A DNA stretch of 64,000 bases from Kingdonia uniflora (taxonomy: Eukaryota; Streptophyta; Magnoliopsida; Ranunculales; Circaeasteraceae), in the NCBI GenBank assembly GCA_014058105.1, contig JACGCM010002885.1, forward strand, positions 620,001-684,000, read 5' to 3'. How positions within the stretch are numbered: position 1 is the stretch's first letter; each line of letters opens with the position of its first letter. Of the stretch, positions 1 through 12,465 are shown in pieces. Made by a program: the position numbers and the translations under genes. The notes under the pieces are model-generated. The model was given only the letters and a program-made list of their open reading frames with translations. It was not told where the DNA came from and did no database searches.

Positions 1-3000
1 CAAGAAGATACAAAACCTTTTGAAGGGAAACTGAGTAGGGACAAGCATTATTATTAAGAGAAAAATCAAAAACATACTAGATGTCTTTCAAGTTCTTACA
101 GTAAAACAGAGCATGCGTAGTAATTTCTTCATCTTCTCCGCATCTAGTGCAGATAACTTTACTCATATCTTTGCAGTGAGTCAGGTTGATCCTTATAGGA
201 AGACCTTTATTCATAGCTCTCCAGAGGAAGTATTGGATTCTAAAGGGAACCCTAATTTTTCAAATGGAAGACCAAGATGTATCAAGACAAATCCCATTGT
301 GGTAGTCACTAGATGTCGCATAAACTTTATCTGCCATGGGCATATAGACTGGCTTAACAGTGAGAATACAATTATTTTCTCTAGTCCATCTGAGAGTGTC
401 TTTGGTAAGATTAATGCTAAGGGGAATAGGCAAAATATGGATAGCAATCGACTCAGGAAAATGTCTAAAATACGATTTACCTTCCAGGAGTGAGAAACAG
501 AGCATATAAGATCAAAATATTTAGAGAACTCCGTGTTCTTAGGGATAGGGAATACTGGTCTGCCAAAAAGAATATTAGGGATCTAAGGCTCTTGCCAGAG
601 GTCAATGTTTTCCCTATTCCCAATGTGTCGTCAAAGATTTGTCCAAATTCTATTTCTAGCTCTAAGAATGCCTTTTCAAATCTAGGAATCGGTAGCTTTA
701 ATGGAGACAGTCATGATAGACTCCTTGGGGGAGTATTTCTTAATTAAATTCCTAGCCCACAACTTCTCAGGTTCTTTAATGATATGCCAGAATAGTTTTG
801 CCAGAAAAGATTGGTTATGGAAAATAGTTGTCCTGATGCCAAGGCCACCGACCTTAAGGGGTTTACAAATGCGCTTCCAGCTAATGAGATGGGCTTTATT
901 CTTTCCTTCTTCATTTGTACCCCAGAGAAACCTGGCATTGAGAGAGTCCAACTTGTTGCAAATCTTAGTCGAAAAAGGGAAGACCGACATAAGATAAGAG
1001 GGAATTGCTAAGTTAACAGCTTTAATAAGGGTAAGTCTACCAGCTTGAGAGAGAAATTTTATTTTTCACCCCTCAATACGGTTGTAGACTCTGGAAATAA
1101 TGCTTTAGAAATTAATGCATTTTGATCGCCTAAAGACTAGCGGGGTTCTGATATACTTCTCCCCAGGGGTGTTCTTCTTGATGTTGAAGATTCTTTGGAC
1201 CATCTTAAGGTGTCGGTGGTTATAATTTTTACTGAACATGACGCAAGATTTATCAAAATTAACTTCTTGTCCAAACACTCCTCTAAAGGTATCCAGGGCC
1301 TCTTTAACTGTGTTTGCTTCGTCCAGAGTGGCCTTGCAAAATACAAAAACTCTCAGCAACAAAAAGAAGGTGAGAGATGGGAATACCACCTCTAGAAGTT
1401 TTGATACCGTGAGAATTCCTGTTAGCTTCTTCCTTGAGCAGGATCTTGGAGAGGGTCTCGGTACAAAGGACAAACAGGAAGGGGGAAAGAAGGTCGTATT
1501 GGCGGATGCCTCTTTTCAGTTTTAAAAGGCCAAATGACGAACCGTTCAAATTAAAAGAAAGGCTAAAGGTGGAGACACACTGGTTGATCTAATTTCTCAA
1601 TTTTTCACAGAAGCCCATAACTTCCATTGAGTCATTTAGGAAATCCCATTCAACTCTGTCAAAAGCTTTATTAAGATCTAGCTTAATGGCCATGCAACCC
1701 GAAACTCCATTCTTTTTTTTCAAAGTGTTGATAATTTCTTGCGCCATCACAATACTACCAAAAATTTGCCATCTCGGGATAAAAACATTATGAGCAAGAG
1801 ATATAAGCTTGTTTAAAAGGGGATTCAAGCGATTAGTAAGGATCTTAGAGATAATTTTGAATTTTACATTATAGAGACTAATTGAGCAAAAATTACTTGG
1901 CTTTTCTGGATTGGGCTTCTTAGGGATAAGGGTAATTCTGGTATTGTTGAATTTAGACATAAGATGATCTATTTGAAAAAAAGGCAATAATAGTTTTGTA
2001 GAGGTCGTTACCCACTCTCTCCCAATACTTTTGAAAAAATAATGGAGTAAAATCAACTGGGCGAGGCAACTTGTTAGAGTTCATAAAAAAAGGCTTCTCT
2101 AACCTCATCCAGTAAAGGCAATTACGTGATATCTTTGTTAGTATCCTCTGAGATAACTTTAACAAAAATGTTGAGGTCCATTATTTTGAGCGTGGGGTTG
2201 GAGGAGGTGAAAATGTTATTGTAGAAGTTAACAATAGTATTACCAATATTCGTTCTAGTCGAGACCCAAGAGCCGTCTACTTTACGAAGTCTGTTTATAA
2301 CATTCTTTTTATGACGAAAAACTGTAGAAAGGTAGAAGAACTTGAAATTTTTGTCACCTTCCTTAAGCCAAATTTTTCTAGATTTGTCTCTCCAAAGAAA
2401 ATCTTTTTGATTGAGGGTGTTCTCAAACTCATTGATCAGGTTAACTTCTACGAGAGAATTAGCCTCTGATGGGGAATCCTTGTGAATCGAGTAAATCTTT
2501 TCTCTAAGGCTACTAATTTTGTTAGGGATATGGTCTAAATTTCTTTGCTCCAAGTGGATAAGTCTTTCTTTGTTTGGTGAACTTTGCGACAAAGCTTAAG
2601 GGGCTGAGACCCAATTTGGTTAAGAGCCCAAGCTTTTTGAATAACTTCTTTGCAACCCTTGTGTTTCACCCAAATGGCTTGAAAATGAAATTAGGGTGGC
2701 TATCATAGGTTGGTTCAGTATCGAGAATAATGGGGCCAATAATTGGGAGGTTGGTGAGGTAAGCCATAGGAAAACTAAGGGTCCACGAGTCTAAGGCCAG
2801 AGCTTTATCCGATCTTTCCTTAACAAGGTCACGACCTTTCTTTTTGTTGGACCATGTGAAATTAATACTAGAGAACCCAAGGTCAACCAAAGAGGAGTCA
2901 AAAATAAAGTTCTCAAGCGGGTTAGGGAGAGAATGGTCAAATGAGGTTTTGCCATATTTTTATTCTTTGATCGTAATACTGTTTAAATTACCTAAAATAA

Positions 3001-3480
3001 GCCATGGACAACTCATCGAAGTAGATAAACTCGCCATAGGATCTCAGAAGTCTTCTCTACCTTGGAGCTCCAGGGGGCCATACACTGGGGAGCAAAGACA
3101 GGAGATGAGAGAATAGTCGAGGGGGGGGGGGGGTCGATGGGGAGAACAGAGGAAATTAAGGTATTGATGCCTCTCAGAGAGAAAGAAAGAACTGTAAAAT
3201 TAATAATGTCTTTCCAAGCGAGCCAAAGCCCTCATCCATGAAAATTGGATGAGTTAACAACATGAGAAGAAGAGAATTTACGAGAAAAATTAGGGGTATA
3301 ACATTTAGTTTTGTTGAGAAAAGTAATATCGGGGTCAATTTTTTTTTGGTGAGCAAGGAGCTCCCGGAGGGTAGCAGGTTCCCACCCCCTGCAGTTCCAA
3401 AAGAAAACTAACATAAGTAACAGAGGGCCGGTATCGGGACCACTTCTGAAATATTGAGAAGAGAGGAACAACCATTTTTA
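1..3480 (-). pseudogene. LINE (L1-type) ORF2 remnant: endonuclease, reverse transcriptase, zf-RVT
   Basis: The protein nicked target DNA and copied LINE RNA into it. Reading leftwards from about 3,440 the pieces are: the start of an endonuclease (FFWNCRGWEP), further endonuclease at 2,890-2,666, a linker, and reverse transcriptase at 2,056-1,589 (LIPKKPNPEKP; AIKLDLNKAFDRVEWDFLN, which keeps the first catalytic Asp). RT continues at 1,549-1,105 (LSPFLFVLCTETL; LLFVAES where an ADD motif is expected, so the active site is lost). The C-terminal region at 990-211 has the LNARFLWGT and GGLGIR signatures usual before the zf-RVT domain. Many stops and frameshifts separate the blocks, and the 3' end lies outside the window. 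Its ORF1 lies beyond the Copia insertion. Family assignment is firm; exact ends are not. Confidence 0.88.
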
Positions 3481-3949
3481 ATTCATTTGGTCTTAATCTT
3501 ATTAAGGCGTGGACCAATAGTACTATCCTGAGAAACCAGTATCTTAAAAGTGTGGATATAAGGCAAAAGATGCAAATGATACTACCTAAAACAAGGCTTA
3601 ATAAATGCTTTAGAAAAATAAATATTAGGTATCTTACATATAGATTGGACATGACTTACCTGGTCAACTTAAAGATAATGAGAGGCATTGCATACATTGG
3701 GAACTAAGAGGTCTGACAAGGATCTTGGGTTAGGGCGAAAAGAATTAAAAATGTGCTGCTTAAGCATATCCTCAAAAAATAACTCATTGCGTATGTCATT
3801 ACACAGAGTGTGATGTTGATTTAAGGGTTGAAGGGGTTTCGGTTTAAGTTTAGGTCAAAACTTATGCGGCCATAAGGTCTCAAAATAATGTTGGAGTTTT
3901 CTTAAGGAACAAATAATTTTATACGGGCATTTACAAAAAAATTCCTTAC

Positions 3950-4199
3950 TGTTAGGAGTTGGCTCCAGCCCAAGGTAGGAGCCCAACTGGGTTGGGGTGT
4001 CCTATTGGACTCCTAACAAGCCCATAGGCCTTTTAGGGTTTATGAGGAGAGTTTAAGTAGGATAGGTAACCCATGTTGCAGGGTTACCCTTCTTTGTAGT
4101 ACGTACAGAGAAATAGTTTATAATAAAAAAGGATTATCCTCTTTTCTCTTAATTGCTCTCAATATAGAACTATTAGCTTGATTATGCTATTTCTCAACA
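3950..4199 (+). repeat. 5' LTR of the Copia element
   Basis: It runs from TGTTAGG to TCAACA and matches 9,708-9,951 along its whole length, including a short block from the 'tagtacgtacagagaaata' motif to the 'gaactattagcttgatta' motif near the 3' end. The sequence after it is the primer-binding region. Confidence 0.9.
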
Positions 4200-4217
4200 C
4201 GTTATCAGCACATAAAG
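4200..4217 (+). other. Copia primer-binding site region
   Basis: The bases cgttatcagcacataaag follow the 5' LTR directly. 'TTATCAGCAC' at this spot is familiar from plant Copia elements, but I could not assign the tRNA with certainty. Confidence 0.5.
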
Positions 4218-4689
4218 CTAGTGGATCAAGAGAAGAAAGAACTTTCCAAAAATAACGTTTTCAAGGAATTCTTGCGATCAAGAGAGGTATTTTAAATATT
4301 TTGAAATTTATATTCAATTTCTCTCTAATCTATGATATAGGATTTCTAATTATGGATTAGAAGTATTTTTGCCTATTTTTTTCAGATTAAAAATAATAAT
4401 TTTTGTATTTTTTACCCTTGATTAAGGGATATTTTTAAACCAAATTTTCTTTCTTTGTGGATATCGGATAGTGGCGAGACTAATTTTCTTAGGTAGCCTA
4501 TCCTACAATCTTTCCAATGGTATATGGTATATCTCAGGGAGATGTCCTAATTGCCAGAAAAGTGACATTTAAACAAGGCAGTTTCACGGCCCAAAATGGC
4601 TATTTTAGGTTATGATGACATCAGCAGATAAAATATTATTTTTTAATATCAATTTATAATTATTTCATGATGATGTTATCATTATCCAT

Positions 4690-5135
4690 TGTGATGACGT
4701 CAGCAGTCATACGTGTCGAGGACATATAGTATGCTGACATGACAGAGACACGTGACAGGCACGTGTGGTGACACGTGGCAGTCATCGGCCGGTCACTGGA
4801 GTGACACGTGGTAGGCACGTATGAGGCACGTGTGGGATATATGTGGTGGTCACGTACGGGGCACGTGTAGTAGGCATGCGTGACACGTGTGGCAGGCATA
4901 CATGACACGTATGCCGATCATTTGACTGGGTCATTGTGCTGACATTAATAGTGACACGGATCGAGGACATGTGGCAAGCTGATATGGTAAAGGTACGTGA
5001 CAAGCACATTCATCACTCGGTTATCAGAGTAACAAGTGGCAGGCATGTGCAGGATATGTGTGGCAGTCACGTGCGGGGTACGTGCGGCAGGCATGTGTGG
5101 TACGTGTAGCAGACACGTGTACAAATCATTTGACC
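4690..5135. repeat. CACGTG-rich tandem duplication in the Copia leader
   Basis: At least nine perfect CACGTG hexamers plus several one-base variants (tACGTG, CACGTa) occur in about 450 bases. Two degenerate copies of a roughly 210-base unit can be seen. Each ends with atcatttgac followed by a ggtca half-site (4,917 and 5,127), and each contains gtggcaggca and cggggcacgtg/cggggtacgtg blocks. The stretch is GC-rich compared with its neighbours and has no convincing coding frame. Long antisense frames here are by-products of the repeat. Confidence 0.8.
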
Positions 5136-5250
5136 AGGTCAAACCGGTCCAGACCGGTCAACCCGGTGCAGGCCTTGACCCAGACCGAGTCAGACCGGTC
5201 CAGGACCGGTTCAGACACAAAATTGGCTATAAATAGCCCAATTTTTGGTC
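5135..5250 (+). promoter_or_regulatory. Possible internal promoter: ACCGGT repeats and TATA box
   Basis: Right after the CACGTG array come several accggtc/ccggtc repeats (5,143-5,210), then a TATA-like ggctataaatagcc centred near 5,231. A bZIP-type tgacgtca sits upstream at about 4,692. The order activator sites, then TATA is what a plant promoter looks like, but transcription is inferred only. Confidence 0.4.
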
Positions 5251-7080
5251 AAATCGAGTTAATTTTTTTTGAAAAATTCCTATTGGCTAGACCTACCCTG
5301 TGGTGGACCTATTTTTAATTTTTTTTTATAAAATATTTTTTAAAAGTTTTTGGGAACGGGTGCCTTGTATAAGAAAACTAACTCACTTATATAGGATATA
5401 AGTAAATAGATTAATACCTATTTAAGTATTTTACGATAGCTAATATGATATTAATGGTATGCCCTTAGGATACAAATTATCATGATCAAGAGATTACAGA
5501 TAATACGAAACTATGACTAATTTAGAATACGACTAAATCATAGTTAATTGTCAATGACAAATTATTAGAGCTCAATTGGGAATTGACTTAGTCTTATTTC
5601 TAAAAACTTGGTGTCCAAGGAACCAATTTTTTGTATCTAGGTACAATTAGATGTTAAAGGATAACATTTAGAGGTATATTGACACTGATAACAACCTATA
5701 TAGTACCCTAAAATGTTAGTTTAAAGACAAGTAGAATCAACCTATCTTGTGAACCCAACAGACTTCGGGGTGGAACCACTTGTCAGTTAAACATCTAATA
5801 CCCTCATAGAAAATGGGTCATTTGACTAGAATATACCAACCTTATAAAACTTTAGGGATTAGAACACCCTAGTTTTTAGAATAAGGAACGCAACATCTAG
5901 TGGTTTTGAATAGCCGTCTTGGCTAAGATTCTATTAAAATATACTTTAAGGTTAAGATCACCATTTTACGGGGTAAAATTGGGATTTGACGCTTAATTGG
6001 ATCTCATGAGTATAAAACCATGAGCAATGTTCACTTGCAAGTAATGATTGGGAATCATGTACTTCATTACGCTATATACAATGAACCACAAGTAATGATT
6101 GGATATCATGTACTTAATAGGATGTCATAAGTAATAGGATATGAACAAGGTTCACCTACAAGTAATGATTGGGAATCACTTACTTGAATACTATGAATTG
6201 CCTTTATACAAGAAATGTTTATCAAGTACTACTACTGGTATTGATCTACGTGCATAATAGATGTTGGTAATACTCAGAACATTGAGTATTTCTCATACTA
6301 TAACTTCTATTTTAGGTACCAATAAACTTGACTTGTATGGATACTAAAACCCATTCACTATCATAGAATTTGGAAACGACTATTGTCGAGAACAATGAAT
6401 CTCTAAATAACAAAGTAAGAGCTTTGTTTGTACCCTCGCCTCCATATTTAGAAAGACCTGATAATGGACTACCTTATACTAGCTAGTATAGTATTATATG
6501 ACTGCGGCAAAATTTTTATTCGGCAGTACAACTCCACTATAATCTCACATGGAGAAATACTTGAAATAAATAGAGATATTAAGAATATTCTATTACATTT
6601 TCTACGCTTCAAATATTGCACTTCCGAGGCAACATTTGATAGATCACTGTACACGCAAGCCTAATTCTAGTTTTCATTGGCACAAATATCATTAGGATGA
6701 CATGAATATCATTGGCACAACCAGCATGATAGAACGTACTAAGTGCGTCACGCTATTACTCTCTAACCGTACGATACGAGGTATATAGCTAGTCCACTTT
6801 ATAGACTAGTAAATCACAGATTTTATTGTTTAGGGATATAAATGATAATGTTTATCACGTAATAACTATCGGAGAAAATAACAGACAAGGTTCTGTACAT
6901 TTACTCAATGTCTAAAGGTTAGAATACGCTATTGAAATGGTTTCCAATACACTTCTCAGGGCTCGGATAGTGAGGAGGATTATCGGGAATATATTTCAAC
7001 TTTACTTAAAAAGAGAGAAGATCCTGAGAGTGTACGTATAACGATTGCTTTCAAGGAAAGTTTATTATTTTATCCTAATA
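5250..7080 (+). other. Copia interior, expected gag region, no recognisable frame
   Basis: This span lies where gag and protease should be. I see no zinc knuckle and no long frame. A short degenerate repeat, agtaatgattgg followed by gaatca or atatca, occurs at about 6,041, 6,093 and 6,159. The remaining sequence is AT-rich and featureless to me. Confidence 0.45.
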
Positions 7081-7840
7081 TAATTAAGGTGGAGTGGGAT
7101 CTCTAGCCTTTGCTTCAAACGTATCCATGAAGACGTATGTGGACCTATCCATCCACATAGTGGCCCACTTGAATATTTATGATCATAATAGACACATCTA
7201 GGAGATGGTCTTACGTTTGCCTATTATTAAAATATATGAATGCAACGTTAGCACGACTTCTCACTTTGATCATTCAAGATCAGGCTCATTTCCCAGATTA
7301 ACTGATCAAAGTCTATCGATGTGACTTGACGAGGGCTTGGGAGTGAGACTCACAGGCTTTTGATGATTATTTTATCGTTAAATAGGATAAATGATTGAGC
7401 ATTGTAAGTACCCCATACCATACCCAACTCGGGATTGGTGAAGAACCTAATCAAGCAATTTAAGATAATCGTTAGGCCACAGTTATTACTATCACAGCTT
7501 CCAGCTAGTGTGTGGGATATGCATTCTTACTCTCATAATACTGGTTAGGGTTCGTCCCATTGCAAATCATCAAATTATTTTTTCCCAAAAATGAATAGTA
7601 ATTAGATCGAAACCCAGTATCGCTCATTGATTAATATTTAAATGTTCTATTCAGGTGCCAATCGCACCACCACAATGTATAAAGATGGGACCCTTAACGT
7701 TGACCTGGTATTATGTGGGTTATGATTTACATTTATCACTGGATATTTGGAAACCACTGACGACGAATATACTGCAGGGCAGATAATTATCACATTGATG
7801 AGACGATATTCCCAGTATTGGAGGTAGATATGACAACCAA
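7080..7840 (+). pseudogene. Copia integrase remnant
   Basis: Integrase inserts element DNA into the chromosome. In broken frames I read EDVCGPIHPHSGPLEYL near 7,110 (the first-Asp neighbourhood of Copia integrase is usually GDVCGPI) and VPIAPPQCIKMGPL followed by YYVGYD near 7,655-7,730, both characteristic of the catalytic core and C-terminal part. Stops occur every few dozen codons, so no product is expected. Confidence 0.75.
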
Positions 7841-8149
7841 TGTTGAGGATGTTTCTAAGAGGTCTTAGAAAACACCATCGTTGTCTTATCTAGATCCATA
7901 TACATAAGTTATGTGATAATAAGGTTCAATGGATTATAAACCTCTAATAGGTCGTAAATGAATTGTTAGACACATTCATTGACATTATTGAAGTACCGTA
8001 AGTACATGTACCTGCAAGTAATACACATACATAGCAGAACATTCTAGGGGAACTAATACTGTAGCTGAACATGGGGTATTAGTACCGCAAACGAATCTGA
8101 GGCACGCACTTAGTGCAGAGCACCATTGGAAGAAAGTACTCTGAGCTGG

Positions 8150-9690
8150 GGAACTGCAGAATATGAGACAAATATGACTAATGGTGTAGTTGATTCATCG
8201 AGGATGGAATCACCCATCGAAGAGGCAATAGTAGCTACGTGACCAGTTAATGCATTACGAGACTATCCCAGGGTTGCACATACGTATGATAATAATGAGA
8301 TCTCGATCTATTAAAAGTCTATTAGATGAATAATATAGGATCGTTCAATAGTGATTTGCCGAAAAGGTATTCATATTCACTGTTGTGCTATCCATCAAGG
8401 ATGAGGATTTAGAACCACTTATTGTAAACAATTGTGTATTATTGTTTATTGGCCAAAGTGGGCATTTGGAATCTAAGCGGAGCTCAGCTTGCTAACATAA
8501 TATGAAGTGATTCAATTGAGCATGTTGGTTATAAATGGGAAAGGTACGAAAACATGATTAGCTTAGAGAGATAATTTGGTCAAGGCAAGACTAATTGCCC
8601 AGGAAATCTTTAAGAGATTTTGTATCGATTGCAATGTGACATATTACCAGGTTATGGATGTAATAAAGTTTCAGTACTGATCAGTCTGTCAAGGTTTCGA
8701 AGGCAAGCTAGACATGCCTCTGATGTAAATGCCGCATATATATATGGGAAACTAGATACAAATATCTACATGAAGCCACCTGGGAAGGTATAAGCTTCAG
8801 AAAGTAATTAAGCCCGACACACGAGGTGCGTACGTAATAAAATAGGAAAGTTATTATTAACTTGAAGTAATCAGGGACCATAAGACATAGTAAGTTGACC
8901 GAATATTTGAAGGTCTGGGACTTTGCAAATATCCTTATCTGTCCATACGTTTTTATTTTGAACACAAATATTATTTTTACTCATCATAGCAGTGTACTAA
9001 ATGATTTGGATATCATTAAATCACCGGGGGAGATCGTGAGAGCCGCCGAATACCTTGGAAAGGAATTTGAAATAAAGGACCTTGTGAAATCAAGTAGAGT
9101 CTCGATTTAGAGATCGAACATCTTGGTAGTAGCATACTTATACACCAAGTAATATATATTGCAAGAACTATCTAATACTTCGATATAGATGTAGCACATG
9201 GTGCTAAGTCATTTATTGCGCGTCCAACACTTGGGTGTGGATAACGACATCTTTCACCATCCTAATGGGGGGAGAAACTCCTAGGGTTGTGATGTCATAT
9301 ATAGGAGGTGCTTTGTTATAGGTAGCTGAGTATACTAGACCCGATAACTCATTCACAGTGAACTATTTGGCTTGCCATAGTTCTGTTCCTAGACAAAGGC
9401 ATTATAATGAGATCATGCACATTCTGAGGTATCTGATCGATATAAAAGACTGAAGTATGTTCTACTCGAAATGGTAAACGGTAAAATATAGAGTACACCG
9501 ATACAAAATACTTGTCAGACTCGCATAAAGGCCTTTATCATATGGATTATATGTTTATGTACGGGGATACATAAAATTCTTGGAGATTGATGAAGTAAAC
9601 AGCGGTAGCTACATCCTCGAACCACGAGGAGATTCTTGCACTTCATGGAGCTGGCATAGAATGATGGTTATACGCCAAGATGCATCAACT
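8150..9690 (+). pseudogene. Copia reverse transcriptase and RNase H remnant
   Basis: RT: DVNAAYIYGKLDTNIYMKPP at 8,716-8,785 matches the Copia block normally written D-V-x-x-A-Y-L-x-G. AEYLGKEFEIKDL at about 9,045-9,090 matches the FEMKDLG block, and IEHLG follows. Further on, ARPTLG, AEYTRPDNSF and EIMHILRYL (9,210-9,440) mark the RT/RNase H connection. WRLMKxTAVATSSNHEEILA near 9,580-9,640 is the RNase H core. Multiple stops and frame changes make it a pseudogene. It defines the element as plus-strand Copia. Confidence 0.85.
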
Positions 9691-9707
9691 GAAGCTATGG
9701 CGTGTCC

Positions 9708-9951
9708 TATTAGAGTTGGGTCCAGCCCAAGGTAGGAGCTCAACTGGGTTGGGGTGTCCTATTGGACTCCTAACAAGCCCATAAGCCTTTTGGGGTTTAT
9801 GGGGAGAGTTTAAGTAGGATAGGTAGCCCATGTTGTAGGGTTATCCTTCTTTGTAGTACGTACAGAGAAATAATTTACAATAAAAAACTCCTATCTTCTC
9901 TCAATTGCTCTCAATATAGAACTATTAGCTTGATTATATTATTCCTCAACA
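9708..9951 (+). repeat. 3' LTR of the Copia element
   Basis: It is the partner of 3,950-4,199, six bases shorter and with scattered substitutions; the first TG has become TA. No clean polypurine tract survives just upstream. Confidence 0.88.
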
Positions 9952-9989
9952 CTTATGATGATAACCATTACCAAAAACATGTTTAAACT

Positions 9990-12372
9990 TTGAAAGATAT
10001 TTGTTAATAAGTTGAGGAGATATACTATTATATGAGTGCATCTTAACTGATTTAGGAACTTTATGGGTCCTGCTATGCATGGTTACATTATATCACGGCA
10101 AAGTATCTGAGGCAGGGTCACGCAAGTAAACTAGATTAAGGCTAAACAATTGTCTCTAAACTTAAATTTGAAAGTATCAACCTAAGGAGATCAAAGAGCA
10201 AAACATATAAACAGGGAGAATATGAAAGAGCATGATTGAAATAAGAATATTTGCAAACCTTAACGAGGTTCTCGACACCCTAAATTCCGCCGTTTTTTCC
10301 ATCTTCCATGTCAGATAAATCATGAATCTCAACAAATAACCTTTTATGATAGGGTCTAACAATAATCTTAGGAGAACCACAAAAGTTATAAGTATTTCAT
10401 TTAACGCGGTATTATCTATACCTTTTAATGCCGCTTAAAACTTTGGATCTAGCAAGAACAGGACTATCCGACAAATTTGGAAATAGAAGTGGGGAAAGTT
10501 TTCAAAATTTTAAAATTGGAGAGGCCCTGCTGGAGGCAATGTCAGCCTCCTTTTGTTCAAAAAAATCATTATAGGTGGGATACTTAAAAAGTGTATTGCT
10601 ATGGATGCTCTCCGATTCAACTTCTTTAGGATCTTCTTCCGGCTAACTAGACCCATACATGGGTTTTGAACTCTCAGAGCTCTCTTCACTAGGGACAATA
10701 CCAAAGTCCGTCGGGTTTGGAAAAACAATGTTCAATTTCGGCCTTTGATGCGGTAATAGTCCTCTAGGATGAACTTTTGCACCTGCAAGTTTAGAAGAGG
10801 GTACGCCTAACATGGGACCTTTTCCCACATCCAACAACCTGACGCTCCAAGGATTCTGAATTCTAAATAAAAAGGATGTTTAACCCAAGTTTTGGCCTAT
10901 CCAGAGATGGGCATAGGATCGGGTGAGATTTATAAGTTGGGTTGAGTAACTTAGAAAGAGGCCCATAATTGAAAACCGAGTTAAGAGGCCCGTTTAGCTA
11001 GAGGAGTAAGATGGATATGGATGTTTTGGGTCACGAGAGTGGTGTTGACAGAGTTTGTTGTAGGGTAGTTCCTTCCTTCATTTTGGTTCTCAGACCACAT
11101 ACTTTCATCAAGATCACCAACAACACTCCAATCAAAAGGCTGTACATTGTTATTTTATGGTGGATAATAATTATATGGCTCCATAAACTCATTCATATCA
11201 CCAAAAAGTGTGTTGTCATTATAAGGGTTAGCAGAACCAAATCCTATGATGGGTTTAACGAGGTTACTGCAACCGTAAATTGGGCAACCACATTGAGAAA
11301 TACGAGGAATTTCAAAATCATTGATGCGATAACCGAGGTCTAACGTAGGATGCCCATAAACAAATTTAGAAGTTGCTCTCATCACGTGGAAACCTTCACG
11401 TGTACTTGGAAGAAGGATAACTTTACCAGGGTAAAAAAAAGATGACTTGCCTTTGACTGAAGGTGAGATAAGAACGTTGTCACTAGATGGAGAACTATCT
11501 TCTTGACTTTTGACTTTTGACTTTTGCTAACTTGTGACTATTGCTTTGGAAAATTCACCCTTTCGTTGCAGTGAGAAGATTTATGGTTGGCACTACTATT
11601 CCGATCAACGGAGTAAGATGTTTTTCTGGGATTGAAGATGGCCGGAGGAGGCGACACAACCCTAATGCATTATCCGAAAGGAAGGTTAACGCTAAGATTC
11701 ATGCCACCTACTTTTACAACCTCTGACTGACTTTTGAAAGCCAAGCAAGCTTTGACCTGATGATCAAACTTTCCACAAAACTTGTAAAAACCGGCATGCG
11801 CTCGAACTCAATCCCAAGACGAATATTTGAAGCTCTATCGAGTTTAGGGAGAGAGATATGGCCCTTAGGAGGCAAGGCCGTGGAAAAAAGCACTTTGATT
11901 CTAACAAATGTTAGAGCGGAATGTCGTCTTATGCTCTAGGTCATTCGTAACATAGGTACCAAGAAGGAGAACTATCTTCTTGAGGGTGTAACGGGTGTGA
12001 AAAGCACGCGGTAAGTCGTAGACTTGGATCCATGCGTGAATCGTAGGAAATGAAAACTCCATTGACCTCAAAACATGGTTAAAGATTTTAAGAAGAAGAG
12101 AGAAACCAAAAATATTGTAGGGGGCATGATCTAAGATGGTGCTTTTTTCCTTCTCACTAGAAATTAATGTTGGCAAAAAAAACTTTACTAATACTGTCGT
12201 ATGAGATTTGGGGAGAAAGGAGTTGATATTTCTTTAGAACTCTACTCCACACAAGGATTATACTATCTGACATAGGTTCCTCATAGAAAGAAGGGGCTAG
12301 GGATCGATATGCTAAACCGTAACTCCATTCCATTACTATTAGAGATGCTGCTTTGGGGTGGAAGAAGAACAT
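9990..12372 (-). pseudogene. LINE ORF1 remnant (DUF4283 plus zinc-knuckle, gag-like)
   Basis: Plant L1 ORF1 proteins bind RNA with a DUF4283 domain and a zf-CCHC_4 knuckle. Here the block at 12,176-11,901 carries HAWIQVYDLPRAFHT, matching the end of DUF4283. Downstream, around 11,790, comes KFCGKFDHQVKAC, a knuckle whose first Cys appears to be lost. Regions near 11,385-11,155 (N/Y/G-rich) and 10,837-10,510 look like the variable C-terminal part. The frame is interrupted repeatedly. Orientation and order match the ORF2 remnant at the window start, so both are read as one LINE split by the Copia element. Its 5' end lies within about 100 bases of the ING2-like start codon. Confidence 0.65.
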
Positions 12373-12465
12373 GGCATATACTAAAACACCCCTTATAAGT
12401 TCAAATCTTATTTTTTTTCGTAATCGTAATTGTGGAAAAAAAACCCCTTAGAAACAGAGAAAAAA
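12373..12465 (+). promoter_or_regulatory. Short leader upstream of the ING2-like start codon
   Basis: About 90 bases separate the LINE remnant from the ATG at 12,466. The sequence has a ccccttataag TATA-like motif near 12,390 and an A-rich run just before the ATG. It may be what is left of the gene's own 5' UTR or promoter; the LINE has displaced the rest. Confidence 0.35.

Larger units (their letters stand above)
3950..9951 (+). mobile_element. Ty1/Copia LTR retrotransposon, degenerate, nested in the LINE
   Basis: Two direct repeats of about 250 and 244 bases begin TGTTAGGAGTTGG (left) or TATTAGAGTTGG (right) and end in TCAACA. The flanks are cttac (3,945-3,949) and cttat (9,952-9,956), a 5-bp target duplication with one change. 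The interior of 5.5 kb holds integrase, RT and RNase H remnants in the order normal for Copia. All frames are broken, so the copy is non-autonomous. It separates ORF2 from ORF1 of the LINE and is therefore younger than it. Confidence 0.9.

Noticed and set aside
113..1525. Plus-strand frames (e.g. 113-493, 490-747, 1,238-1,525)
   Set aside because: They are shadows of the minus-strand LINE ORF2 and have no domain of their own.
4660..5318. Overlapping Cys/His/Thr-rich frames on both strands
   Set aside because: They arise from the CACGTG repeats; stop-free stretches are a result of the repeat composition.
6464..6664. Short frames on both strands inside Copia
   Set aside because: No similarity to gag or protease, and the frames are mirror images of the same AT-rich stretch.
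3950..9951. Endogenous pararetrovirus (caulimovirid) as the source of RT fragments
   Set aside because: All RT/IN blocks match Copia, Athila or Tat types, and LTRs with target duplications are present; no movement or coat protein was seen.
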